Shown here in pieces: positions 7,850 through 15,688 of a stretch of DNA of 23,391 bases. Position numbers and translations under genes: made by a program. The notes under the pieces are model-generated. The model ran no database searches. It saw nothing but the letters and a program-made list of their open reading frames with translations, and was not told where the DNA came from. Each line of letters starts with the position of its first letter. The stretch's first letter is position 1. The stretch is from Actinomycetes bacterium (GTDB taxonomy: Bacteria > Actinomycetota > Acidimicrobiia > Acidimicrobiales > JAJYPT01): positions 1-23,391 of the forward strand of contig JAJYPT010000010.1 in the NCBI GenBank assembly GCA_021795135.1, written 5' to 3'.

Positions 7850-8887
7850 TCAATGATGCTCAATAGGCTCATACGGGATACCTTCGATTGGACATTCCTC
7901 GCTACCTACACTTGAGCGAGTAAATGATTCCACCATTTTGCGAGTACCTTCGGGGTCATCCACCCATTTGCCATAAAATTCAAAAGGATTTTCCGCTACG
8001 CCTAAAGCCCCTTCGCCAGAATTTATAATTCCTGTATAGCCCCTATGTAACAACTTGAATAAGTGATTTTGAGATTGTCCATTTTTACGAGCATCCCTTA
8101 TCAGCGACATGGAAAGCTCCCCATATTGGATACCCATTTCCTCTTCTCCGCATTCGCCAAGAGTACGACCATCAAATCCTATAATGGCTGAATGACCAAA
8201 ATATGAATAGACTCCGTCAAACCCAGTAGCATTTGCAACAGCTACATATACATTGTTCATAAATGCCATAGCTTTGGAAACAAGAATTTGCTGTTCTTTA
8301 GCTGGATACATATAGCCTTGGCTTCGAACAATCAACTCAGCCCCTCTCATGGCACAATCTCTCCAAATTTCAGGGTAATTTCCATCATCACAAATTATGA
8401 GGCTAATTTTAAGACCTTTTGGTCCTTCAGATACGTAGGTACAATTACCTGGATACCATCCCTCAATTGGAGTCCAAGGCATAATTTTGCGATATTTTTG
8501 AACAATTTCACCTTTATTATTCATTAATATAAGCGTATTGTAAGGTGCTTTATTAGGATGTTCTTCGTGTTGCTCCCCTGTTAGGGAAAACACTGCCCAT
8601 ACGTTAGCTTTTTTACAAGCGTCTGAAAAAATTTGAGTTTCATCACCAGGAATAATTGAGGCAGTTTCATACATCTCTTTGGGGTCATACATAATTCCGT
8701 GGGTAGAATATTCTGGAAAAACCACCAGATCCATCCCAGGAAGACCTTGTTTCATTCCAACTATCATCTCGCCAATTTTTCTAGCATTGTCAAGAACTTC
8801 TTCTTTGGTATGTAGACGTGGCATCTTATAGTTAACAACTGCAACACCCACACTATCGTTACTGCTAGAAATATCCCCATGTCGCAT
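7850..8887 (-). CDS. amiE: Aliphatic amidase AmiE (EC 3.5.1.4)
   Basis: It hydrolyses short aliphatic amides such as acetamide or propionamide to the acid plus ammonia. The protein belongs to the nitrilase superfamily and closely follows the Pseudomonas AmiE sequence as I recall it, from the N-terminus MRHGDISSSN onward. Counting from this ATG, the catalytic residues fall exactly on the Pseudomonas positions: Glu59 (FPEY), Lys134 (KYRK), Glu142 (PIEGW) and Cys166 (IICDDGNYPEIW). The length of 345 aa also matches. That supports the start at 8887, which has an AAGGAG site, over an in-frame start 11 codons upstream. It is more like AmiE than the formamidase AmiF. It lies downstream of the NCS1 permease and upstream of a CbbQ/CbbO-type pair. 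Confidence 0.97.
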   Translation of the reverse strand: MRHGDISSSNDSVGVAVVNYKMPRLHTKEEVLDNARKIGEMIVGMKQGLPGMDLVVFPEYSTHGIMYDPKEMYETASIIPGDETQIFSDACKKANVWAVFSLTGEQHEEHPNKAPYNTLILMNNKGEIVQKYRKIMPWTPIEGWYPGNCTYVSEGPKGLKISLIICDDGNYPEIWRDCAMRGAELIVRSQGYMYPAKEQQILVSKAMAFMNNVYVAVANATGFDGVYSYFGHSAIIGFDGRTLGECGEEEMGIQYGELSMSLIRDARKNGQSQNHLFKLLHRGYTGIINSGEGALGVAENPFEFYGKWVDDPEGTRKMVESFTRSSVGSEECPIEGIPYEPIEHH

Positions 8888-9041
8888 GACATTCTCCTTT
8901 TGTAAAAAAATAATTACCAAAATACCTAAAATAATTACAAAATATTTTTTCTCAGAACCTATTTAATAGCTAATATAGTTTTCTATTTTTCATTAAATAC
9001 TCTACCCATTCAATGGATAGTAAAATGATATTGATAAGATA

Positions 9042-9087
9042 AATTATGCTGATAACTAAAATATTTATTTTAGTTATCAGCATAATT
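9042..9087 (-). terminator. Large hairpin after the NCS1 permease gene, possible terminator
   Basis: The arms at 9042-9063 and 9066-9087 are perfect 22-bp complements separated by two bases, so a real RNA loop would use a few of the innermost pairs. The hairpin begins 49 bases after the permease stop. On the minus strand it is followed by a pyrimidine-rich but broken U-tract (TATCTTATC). It may end the permease transcript or separate it from amiE; a protein-binding palindrome is the alternative. Confidence 0.5.
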
Positions 9088-9135
9088 AGATCAAAAACTG
9101 ATTGGTAAAACTTGATTAGTTAATTATAAGATGAT

Positions 9136-10806
9136 TCAGCCTTCAATATTATTAACTAAATTTTGTTTTTCAATTACAGAACTTCTAGAATAAATAATAA
9201 CCATATTATCTTTGCACGAATCATGACAATTAGATTCTGTAGTGCAACATAATGAACAAACAGAACCAGCATAAAATGAACATCCAAGTGTATCTGGAGT
9301 TTCATATTCGTTATTGCATACAACACATATATGTGTTTCGCTCTCTGGGTTTATGTGAATATCGTCTTCATAGCTGCGCTTGAGATAATACTTACCCTTG
9401 GTGGCAATAGCAATTATTGGTACAAGCAAAAGTGCAATTACACCCGATAAGAAAGGACTATATGGCTGGATGCTACTTCCTAATACTCCAAAATAAGCAG
9501 CTATAGAAATCACAGAAGCAACGACCATACTTACAAAACCAACTGGATTGATATTGTGCATATAGCCTCTTCTAAATTCGACCCATGATGGACCAATATG
9601 AAGTAATTTTCTATTTATTACAATATCGGCAAATACTGCTACTATCCATGCGACAGCAACATTTGAGTAAAATCCTAAAAGAGCAGCCATTTGGGTAAAA
9701 ACGTTCAATTCCATAAGCAATAAACCAATACCTACTTGCATCAACAACCAAGTAAATCTGCCGTAGTGATGATGCAAAATTCGAGAGAAAAAGTTCGACC
9801 AAGACAACGATCCAGAATAAGCATTGATTACATTTATTTTTACCTGAGCAACAACAATCAATAAAAATGCTAACGTTACACCTAGCCAGTGAGGAAATAC
9901 AATACTGTATGCATATAGAAAGCTACTAAATGGATCGTTGCTATTTATGCCAATATGCCTGGATGTAAAAGATGCTAGATAAGTTCCAGCTGTAAAAGAA
10001 ACTACGAAAAACAACGCATAACCTGGCCCAGACATAAATGTCCAAAAACGCTTAGATTTTACATTACAATCTTCATCATTTTTCATAAAACGCAAGTAGT
10101 CAGCTTGTTCTCCAATTTGAACAAGAAGAGAAATAAGGGCACCAGCTACCAAACCAATAGCCGCTGCATCTACAAGTGGTCCACCTGCTTTTTTAAGTCC
10201 GCTAAAAGATATCCATTGTGCAGTCCCAAAATGACCTAATGTACCTACTATAAATATAGGTAAAAGCAGCAATACTATCCAAATAGGCCAAGTATATGTT
10301 TGTAATTTAGATAAAAAAGTCATTCCAAACATAACCATTGGTATTACAGCCAAAGCTGAGATCAAATATGATAGCTGTAACGGAATACCAAAAGTTCCAG
10401 TAATTCCTTGCGCAACTATAGATCCCTCAAAAGCAAAATAAATAATTGTAAATGTTGCATAGATAAGAGATGTTATGGTAGATCCTATATAACCAAAACC
10501 TGCTCCTCGAGTCAAAAGATCCATATCGACATTATGCTTTGCTATTGCGTTTGCAATAGGGATACTTACAATAACGCATAACACCATCGCTACAATGTTA
10601 CCTATTAATGCACTTTGAGTACCCACTAGATTAACCAAAGATGCAGATATTGCAAATGGAAATAGCGCTGCTATTGATCCCAAAGAAGCAGAAGCAACCA
10701 TTGCAGGAGACCACCTTCTAAAGGCTCTTGGAGCATATCTCAAAGAATAGTCTTCAACTATTTCATTGGATGAAATCCTTTTATATAGCGAGTTTTTATT
10801 ACTCAT
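9136..10806 (-). CDS. NCS1-family nucleobase/ureide permease with cysteine-rich C-terminal tail
   Basis: A 556-aa membrane transporter of the nucleobase-cation-symport-1 family, whose members carry cytosine, uracil, allantoin, hydantoins and similar compounds with H+ or Na+. About twelve hydrophobic segments lie between residues 45 and 470, and the N-terminal block ending RRWSPAMVASASLGSIAALF fits the family. After the last membrane segment there is a soluble tail with eight cysteines: C494, C497, C509, C517, C520, C521, C527 and C531 in a CxxC...C...CxxCC...CxxxC pattern, likely a metal site. The start at 10806 is chosen because GGAGA lies nine bases upstream; a start five codons earlier would contain that sequence. 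The substrate is unknown; downstream amiE and the upstream urease suggest an amide or ureide. Confidence 0.9.
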   Translation of the reverse strand: MSNKNSLYKRISSNEIVEDYSLRYAPRAFRRWSPAMVASASLGSIAALFPFAISASLVNLVGTQSALIGNIVAMVLCVIVSIPIANAIAKHNVDMDLLTRGAGFGYIGSTITSLIYATFTIIYFAFEGSIVAQGITGTFGIPLQLSYLISALAVIPMVMFGMTFLSKLQTYTWPIWIVLLLLPIFIVGTLGHFGTAQWISFSGLKKAGGPLVDAAAIGLVAGALISLLVQIGEQADYLRFMKNDEDCNVKSKRFWTFMSGPGYALFFVVSFTAGTYLASFTSRHIGINSNDPFSSFLYAYSIVFPHWLGVTLAFLLIVVAQVKINVINAYSGSLSWSNFFSRILHHHYGRFTWLLMQVGIGLLLMELNVFTQMAALLGFYSNVAVAWIVAVFADIVINRKLLHIGPSWVEFRRGYMHNINPVGFVSMVVASVISIAAYFGVLGSSIQPYSPFLSGVIALLLVPIIAIATKGKYYLKRSYEDDIHINPESETHICVVCNNEYETPDTLGCSFYAGSVCSLCCTTESNCHDSCKDNMVIIYSRSSVIEKQNLVNNIEG

Positions 10807-11462
10807 AACAATTTTCTCCATAGTTATTAATGGTCATAAAATAAATAAACTAACGAATACAGCAAAGCTATTTTTCAATCTCAATTTTCATCAAGGTATA
10901 GTTAACACATTGAAAATGTTTTATTTAAATTGATGTATTTATTTTTTTGCTTAATATTCCTAATAATCCTGTAGTGATTAAATTGAACTACAGGATTATT
11001 AGGATCAACTTTTTTATAAGTCATGAGGAAAACTTACAAAAGAAGTCATGCCAACAATATATATATTCAAAGTTTCATGAAAATATAGAGGAGATGAACT
11101 GTTTGTTTCCCAAGTGTCCAGACCAATTCAAATGGTGTCGTAACTTTAGATATAGAACAAGAGTTGGGTTGGTTACTTAATCGGTTTAAGCAGTACCATA
11201 TAATGGTTTCTTAGTTGAATTTTTATAAATCCAAACAATGGACCAAATAACCAAAAATAAGCGCTAGAAGATTATAACTTTTTTTATATCAAGCCAACAA
11301 AATGGTCAAAAGGACTAAACTAAATTGGTAATTAGTTTAACTAGTTTTTGATATAAGTTCATAAAAGCACTCATACCAATATTTGCAATTTTCAAGAAAG
11401 ATATGCTCAATTCAGTTAAAAATATGATCTAAGTCATAACACTCATAGAGTGGAATAGGAGC
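10807..11462. other. Long intergenic region between ureF and the NCS1 permease
   Basis: No minus-strand gene is supported here. The main feature is the 18-bp inverted repeat at 10958-11004. Smaller inverted repeats lie downstream of ureF: TAAACTAA/TTAGTTTA at 11316-11323 and 11332-11339, nested inside TTATATCAA/TTGATATAA at 11284-11292 and 11349-11357. These could shape the end of the urease transcript, though no U-run follows. The permease promoter is presumably in the lower part. Confidence 0.5.
10958..11004. repeat. Perfect 18-bp inverted repeat
   Basis: TCCTAATAATCCTGTAGT (10958-10975) and its exact complement (10987-11004) flank an 11-base loop. Read on the plus strand, a run of six T follows (11010-11015), like a terminator for plus-strand transcription, yet no plus-strand gene precedes it. 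On the minus strand A's follow. It could be an operator, an antisense-transcript terminator or a mobile-element remnant. Confidence 0.85.
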
Positions 11463-12143
11463 TCAATTTGCAAAAAATCGGCTACCTTGTTCATAGGGAC
11501 GTAAAGTAGCAATATCTACCATCAAAGTTGAACAAGAAAGATCATTCAGGTTTGGAACCGGAGATAATAATACCTTTTCCAAAAGATAGCGCATACGACT
11601 GAGACAACGTTGGGCATCCAAATGACCTATTACTCCTAATCGTACAGCAGCGCTAACAATACTTGTGTATGCAGTATGAGCAGAAACTGCATGACATTCA
11701 CTTTCATCCATTCCCAATGAGGGCCACAAATAACCTTGAACTACTGCTAGGTGTATAAAGGAGGAAGATCTGGCTAAATGCAATTGTATTTGTTTTGCAG
11801 CTTCTAAGCCTAATTTCACATACACCTCAACAAGAGCTCTACCAAGCCTGCGCGAACCTTCTTGTAATAAAGGAGGAGAGGCCATTGCTTCAACAAAGGA
11901 ATTAATTGAAGCCAATTGCTCCATAGAATTACCTGCTTTGAAGGCTATGCTAATAATCCCACGGTCAAAACTAGACCATCGATATAGAATCTGGGCCTCA
12001 AGAAAATCTTGAAACGAATCAATATCTGTAACTATATTATCTTTGACCAAAGATTCTAAACCCCATGAAAAAGCCATTGCACCACTAGGGAAAAATGAAT
12101 CAGCTTGCTGTAAGCAAATTAATAAATTAGCAATATTAGGCAT
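11463..12143 (-). CDS. ureF: Urease accessory protein UreF
   Basis: UreF forms the UreD-UreF-UreG complex that loads nickel into apo-urease and gates the GTPase activity of UreG. The 226-aa all-helical protein carries the family's N-terminal signature QQADSFFPSGAMAFSWGLES and the central block AAVRLGVIGHLDAQ. It is the last urease gene of the operon, which is unusual because ureF more often precedes ureG. The ATG at 12143 has no Shine-Dalgarno of its own. It follows directly, in frame, the TAG stop of a 15-codon ORF that does have one, so translation probably depends on reinitiation or coupling. A 20-bp palindrome overlaps this junction region. Confidence 0.93.
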   Translation of the reverse strand: MPNIANLLICLQQADSFFPSGAMAFSWGLESLVKDNIVTDIDSFQDFLEAQILYRWSSFDRGIISIAFKAGNSMEQLASINSFVEAMASPPLLQEGSRRLGRALVEVYVKLGLEAAKQIQLHLARSSSFIHLAVVQGYLWPSLGMDESECHAVSAHTAYTSIVSAAVRLGVIGHLDAQRCLSRMRYLLEKVLLSPVPNLNDLSCSTLMVDIATLRPYEQGSRFFAN

Positions 12144-12191
12144 CTATTTATCAATATTGATAAATGCAAAAACTAAAATAATATAATGCAT
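12144..12191 (-). CDS. 15-codon leader ORF directly upstream of ureF
   Basis: ATG at 12189-12191 opens MHYIILVFAFINIDK and stops with TAG, immediately followed by the ureF ATG in the same frame. The strong ribosome binding site AGAAGGAGAG lies upstream of this ATG, whereas ureF has none. It may be a leader that feeds ribosomes to ureF. Read-through of the amber codon would instead give UreF an N-terminal extension. Whether the peptide matters is unknown. Confidence 0.4.
   Translation of the reverse strand: MHYIILVFAFINIDK
12146..12165. promoter_or_regulatory. 20-bp perfect palindrome before ureF
   Basis: ATTTATCAATATTGATAAAT is a perfect palindrome with no spacer, two bases upstream of the ureF start and inside the leader ORF. 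Without a loop it is better suited to dimeric protein binding than to an RNA hairpin, though a smaller hairpin could form. No specific regulator is recognised. Confidence 0.6.
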
Positions 12192-12405
12192 TTACAACTC
12201 TCCTTCTGGTATCGCCTCAAGGATGTAATCATCCAAACAGGAGATATGCTTATAGAATAAGTCATAGCTAAATATTTTTTACTTCCGCAACATATTTAGT
12301 CCAACTTGTTTTCTCTACAAATAGAGAAATACTAAACCAATCAAATTCAAAATCATCAAAAAGCTTCAAACGCTTGAAATGTTTAGCTAGATAAGACCAC
12401 TTCAA
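12192..12405 (-). pseudogene. Possible small frameshifted gene between ureD and ureF
   Basis: Two adjacent frames read like one protein broken at a run of six A on the coding strand (12275-12280). The first, from TTG at 12405 overlapping the ureD end, gives 45 residues ending TSWTKYVAEVKNI and stops at 12268. Removing one A would join it to a second frame, FSYDLFYKHISCLDDYILEA..., ending at 12192 just before the leader ORF. The joined product would be about 70 aa, rich in aromatic and charged residues. I recognise no family, and it does not look like UreE. It could be a decayed gene, a sequencing or assembly error in a homopolymer, programmed slippage, or chance. Confidence 0.27.
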
Positions 12406-13273
12406 TTTGATTACCTATCTGTTGATGCAAAACTTTAAGTACCTCTGACAGCACATAACGCAACAAAGCACTTCCATCAGAAAGAATTCTTACAACTATT
12501 CCAGCTCTGTTAGGAAGTATTCCTATTCCAATATCTACTCTTAAACAACTATTGAATATTTGAGTAATTAAATTATCAAGATGATACTTTAATTTTTTTA
12601 TATCGTTGTCTTTGGCAAGTACAAAGATATTTCCATGAGCAGTAAAAGATCCCGAGAGACCACTTAGTTTACGATTCCAAATACAGCCTTCAATATTGAA
12701 ATGATCTCGCACTAAGAGAGATCTTTTTTCATCATATACGGTCAATTTAACGTCTAAAAATCCAAATGCAGAGTCAGAAAAATCAGGATCATGAGATAGA
12801 TATCCATCGCTGATCACTACAATTGAACCAGGGTGTAAAACAACTTCAATCTCGCTTACCAAACGTGCAGCGGGAAATAAAATTGTAAGATTTGGAATGT
12901 ATTCCAAGTAAGCATCTGATTCAGCTTCAATGTGGGCTGAAGAAAATGCATAACCATTACCCATAGTATGAACAATAGTGGCCGCTGCATTACCAATATG
13001 GGCCGTTGTGTTAGAACAAGCATGAATTTTGATTCCAATACGTTCATGTTCAAATAAACCTCCAGAACAAGATTGCAATATAGCAGTTGCTCCTGTAGGT
13101 GTAAGATGATTCAATGTCCGTCCCAAATGAAATGGATAGCTTACATATTGACGAGACAAAAATGTACTGCCAGAATGAGAACGTTCAAAATTTAAATCTA
13201 CCTGTAATTTATTAGAGTCAATTGTATATATTTGTTCCAATAAATCATGGTTTGTAACACTAACTTCAACCAT
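12383..13273 (-). CDS. ureD: Urease accessory protein UreD (UreH)
   Basis: UreD is the scaffold that binds apo-urease and recruits UreF and UreG for nickel insertion. The 296-aa beta-rich protein has the family's early block YPFHLGRTL and ILQSCSGGLFEHERIGIKIHA, and the middle stretch LEYIPNLTILFPAARLVSEIEVVLHPG, which matches the conserved urease-accessory D pattern (W/Y-x-P-x-x-x-I-F-aromatic region). Its ATG abuts the ureG stop (TAAATG) with no gap, so the two are translationally coupled. The usual order in many actinobacteria has ureD last; here ureF follows after a 239-bp gap. I see no missing region against the roughly 250-300 aa family length. Confidence 0.9.
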   Translation of the reverse strand: MVEVSVTNHDLLEQIYTIDSNKLQVDLNFERSHSGSTFLSRQYVSYPFHLGRTLNHLTPTGATAILQSCSGGLFEHERIGIKIHACSNTTAHIGNAAATIVHTMGNGYAFSSAHIEAESDAYLEYIPNLTILFPAARLVSEIEVVLHPGSIVVISDGYLSHDPDFSDSAFGFLDVKLTVYDEKRSLLVRDHFNIEGCIWNRKLSGLSGSFTAHGNIFVLAKDNDIKKLKYHLDNLITQIFNSCLRVDIGIGILPNRAGIVVRILSDGSALLRYVLSEVLKVLHQQIGNQIEVVLSS

Positions 13274-13936
13274 TTATTTACGCTCGAATGATAGTTGATC
13301 GATAACAACATCTACGATTACATCTACACCTTCACCTGTTGCGCAATTACTCAACATAACAGGTCTGCCATTGCGAACTTTGTTAGCCTCTGTGACCATT
13401 ATGTTTAAATCCACATCAACATATGGGACCAAATCAATTTTATTAATTACCAATAAATCACACAAAATTACCCCTGGACCACGCTTTCGAGGAATATCAT
13501 CTCCTCCTGCAACATCAATCACAAATATCCAATAATCAACTAGATCAAGTGAAAATGATGAAGCTAAATTATCTCCTCCTGATTCTATGAGTACTAGTTC
13601 AAGTCCTGGATAAAGTTGGTCAAGATCCTCAGCAGCTTGTAAGTTGAGGGTGGGATCCTCTCGAATCGCAGTATGTGGACAAGCGCCAGTTTCTATACCA
13701 ATTACCCTAGAGGCATCTATCAATCCACTACGACGTACTCGTGCGGCATCTTCAGAGGTAACTAAATCATTTGTAATTATAGCCAAATTGACACCTTTGT
13801 CGAAAAGACGCGGGATCAACTGTTCCAAAAGACGTGTTTTTCCAGAACCAACCGGGCCACCAATACCAATTCGTACAGATCTAGGAAATGATTTATTATC
13901 AGTATTGATGCTAAGATACTCTTCGTTAGTTTCCAT
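13274..13936 (-). CDS. ureG: Urease accessory GTPase UreG
   Basis: UreG is the SIMIBI GTPase that carries nickel and hydrolyses GTP during urease activation. The P-loop is GGPVGSGKT (residues 26-34). The nickel-binding CPH motif is at 86-88 in GACPHTAIREDP. The block ESGGDNLASSFS is the switch region, and NKIDLVPYV supplies the guanine-specificity motif. At 220 aa it has normal length and lacks the His-rich N-terminus found in some UreG proteins, so it brings no obvious nickel store. The start ATG at 13936 has AAGGG five bases upstream and lies 36 bases after the ureC stop. Confidence 0.96.
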   Translation of the reverse strand: METNEEYLSINTDNKSFPRSVRIGIGGPVGSGKTRLLEQLIPRLFDKGVNLAIITNDLVTSEDAARVRRSGLIDASRVIGIETGACPHTAIREDPTLNLQAAEDLDQLYPGLELVLIESGGDNLASSFSLDLVDYWIFVIDVAGGDDIPRKRGPGVILCDLLVINKIDLVPYVDVDLNIMVTEANKVRNGRPVMLSNCATGEGVDVIVDVVIDQLSFERK

Positions 13937-13972
13937 GATTCCCTTGCATAATATAGAAAAGTGTTTAACGTT

Positions 13973-15688
13973 TTAGCGCAATAGGTAACGTCGACTAAGT
14001 GGTACTTGGCTAGCTGGAGCACAAGTTATAATCTCTCCATCCACCAATACGTCAAAGGTCTGAGGATTTACAGTAATATTTGGACATGCATTATTATGCA
14101 ACATGTTATTTTTTGAAATATTGCGGGTGCCTCGAGCAGCTATCAATGGTCGAGTAAGACCAAGTTCATCACCCAATCCAGACTCTGTAGCTAAATGGTT
14201 AACAAAATTTACAGACAATGAGTTTGGAGTATCACCAAATGCTCCCCATTGGGGGCGCATAGCAAGGGGTTCGCAAGTCATCAATGAGGCAGCAGAATCG
14301 CCCATGGCTCCCCACGCTATAAATCCTCCTTTTATAATAACTTGTGGCTTAATTCCAAAAAATGCGGGATTCCATAATACAACGTCTGCAAGTTTACCTT
14401 GTTCCAAGGAACCAACTGTATGATCAATTCCAAATGTACGAGCAGCATTAATAGTGTATTTGGCAATATAGCGTTTGATGCGCTCATTGTCTCCAAGTGA
14501 GGTATTTTCCGACTCAAGCCTGCCGCGCTGATCCTTCATTTTGGAAGCTAATTGCCAGACACGACAAATTACTTCGTTGATTCGACCCATTCCTTGACTA
14601 TCAGAGCCCATCATAGAGATAGCTCCCATATCATGTAAAACATCCTCAGCAGCTATGGATTGAGCACGAACACGAGACTCTGCAAATGCAACATCTGCTG
14701 GAATAGAAGGATTCAAATGATGACACACCATAATCATGTCCATATGTTCATCAAATGTGTTCACTGTATAAGGATTTGTTGGGTTAGTCGAAGATGGTAA
14801 GCAGTTCCTTCGTCCAGCAACAGCAATAATATCAGGAGCATGTCCCCCGCCTGCTCCTTCTGTATGATACATATGAATCGTTCTATCTTTAATTGCAGCT
14901 ATTGTATCTTCGAGAAATCCAGATTCATTTAATGTATCACTATGTAATTGCACTTGAAAATCATATTCATCTGCAAGGGTTAAACACGAATCAATGACTT
15001 CTGGCATTGCACCCCAATCTTCATGAATTTTTAACCCAAGACAACCTCCTTTGAGTTGATCAAGTAGTGCTACTTTATCTTTTGTTGAAGTTCCCCTGCC
15101 AAGAAAGCCGAAGTTGAGTGGCCAATGTTGTGAAGCCTGAAGCATCCGTCCAACATTCCAAACACCTCCACTATCAATTCCAACAGTAATAGGTCCAAGT
15201 CCCCCACCAATTAAAGTTGTCAAGCCTGAAGAAATAGCATGTTCGCATAACTGTGGTGAATCAAAATGAACATGAACATCTATTCCACCCGGTGTTGCTA
15301 TCAATCCTTCTGCATCTAAAACCGTTGTCGAAGGACCGCAAACTAAAAGAGGATTTACTCCATCCATTATTTGAGGATTGCCAGCTTTTCCAATGGCTAC
15401 AATACGACCCTGCTTGATCCCAATATCACCCTTGATTATTCCAAGAACTGGATCAATAACTGCAGCATTAGAAATTAACATATCAAGTGCACCTTGAGCA
15501 CTGCTGCAGCTACCTTTTAAACCAAGACCATCGCGTAAAGTTTTACCTCCGCCATGTAAGCATTCATCACCTAGTGTTGCATAATCATATTCAATTTCTG
15601 CAAAAAGAGAAGTGTCGCCTAAACGAATAGCATCTCCAGTAGTAGGACCATACATTGATGCGTAGTTTTTTCTTGTTATCTCTACCAT
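13973..15688 (-). CDS. ureC: Urease alpha subunit UreC
   Basis: The catalytic subunit hydrolyses urea to ammonia and carbamate at a di-nickel centre. All ligands are visible: His139 and His141 (DVHVHF), the carbamylated Lys220 (LGLKIHEDWG), His249 (QLHSDT), His275 (HTEGAGGGHAPD lead-in) and Asp363 (MGSDSQGMGR). The mobile-flap Cys322-His323 (MVCHHLNPS) and His222 are also present, so the enzyme should be active once loaded. Length is 571 aa, normal for the family. An AGGGGAG site precedes the ATG, which overlaps the ureAB stop by one base (TAATG). The urease lacks a ureE gene nearby. Confidence 0.98.
   Translation of the reverse strand: MVEITRKNYASMYGPTTGDAIRLGDTSLFAEIEYDYATLGDECLHGGGKTLRDGLGLKGSCSSAQGALDMLISNAAVIDPVLGIIKGDIGIKQGRIVAIGKAGNPQIMDGVNPLLVCGPSTTVLDAEGLIATPGGIDVHVHFDSPQLCEHAISSGLTTLIGGGLGPITVGIDSGGVWNVGRMLQASQHWPLNFGFLGRGTSTKDKVALLDQLKGGCLGLKIHEDWGAMPEVIDSCLTLADEYDFQVQLHSDTLNESGFLEDTIAAIKDRTIHMYHTEGAGGGHAPDIIAVAGRRNCLPSSTNPTNPYTVNTFDEHMDMIMVCHHLNPSIPADVAFAESRVRAQSIAAEDVLHDMGAISMMGSDSQGMGRINEVICRVWQLASKMKDQRGRLESENTSLGDNERIKRYIAKYTINAARTFGIDHTVGSLEQGKLADVVLWNPAFFGIKPQVIIKGGFIAWGAMGDSAASLMTCEPLAMRPQWGAFGDTPNSLSVNFVNHLATESGLGDELGLTRPLIAARGTRNISKNNMLHNNACPNITVNPQTFDVLVDGEIITCAPASQVPLSRRYLLR

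Noticed and set aside
10947..11180. Plus-strand 77-codon ORF with a Cys-containing end (CLFPKCPDQFKWC)
   Set aside because: Its start lies beside the large inverted repeat without a ribosome binding site. The internal ATG at 11096 has GAGGAG directly against it, too close to work. No family is recognised and every other gene is on the minus strand.
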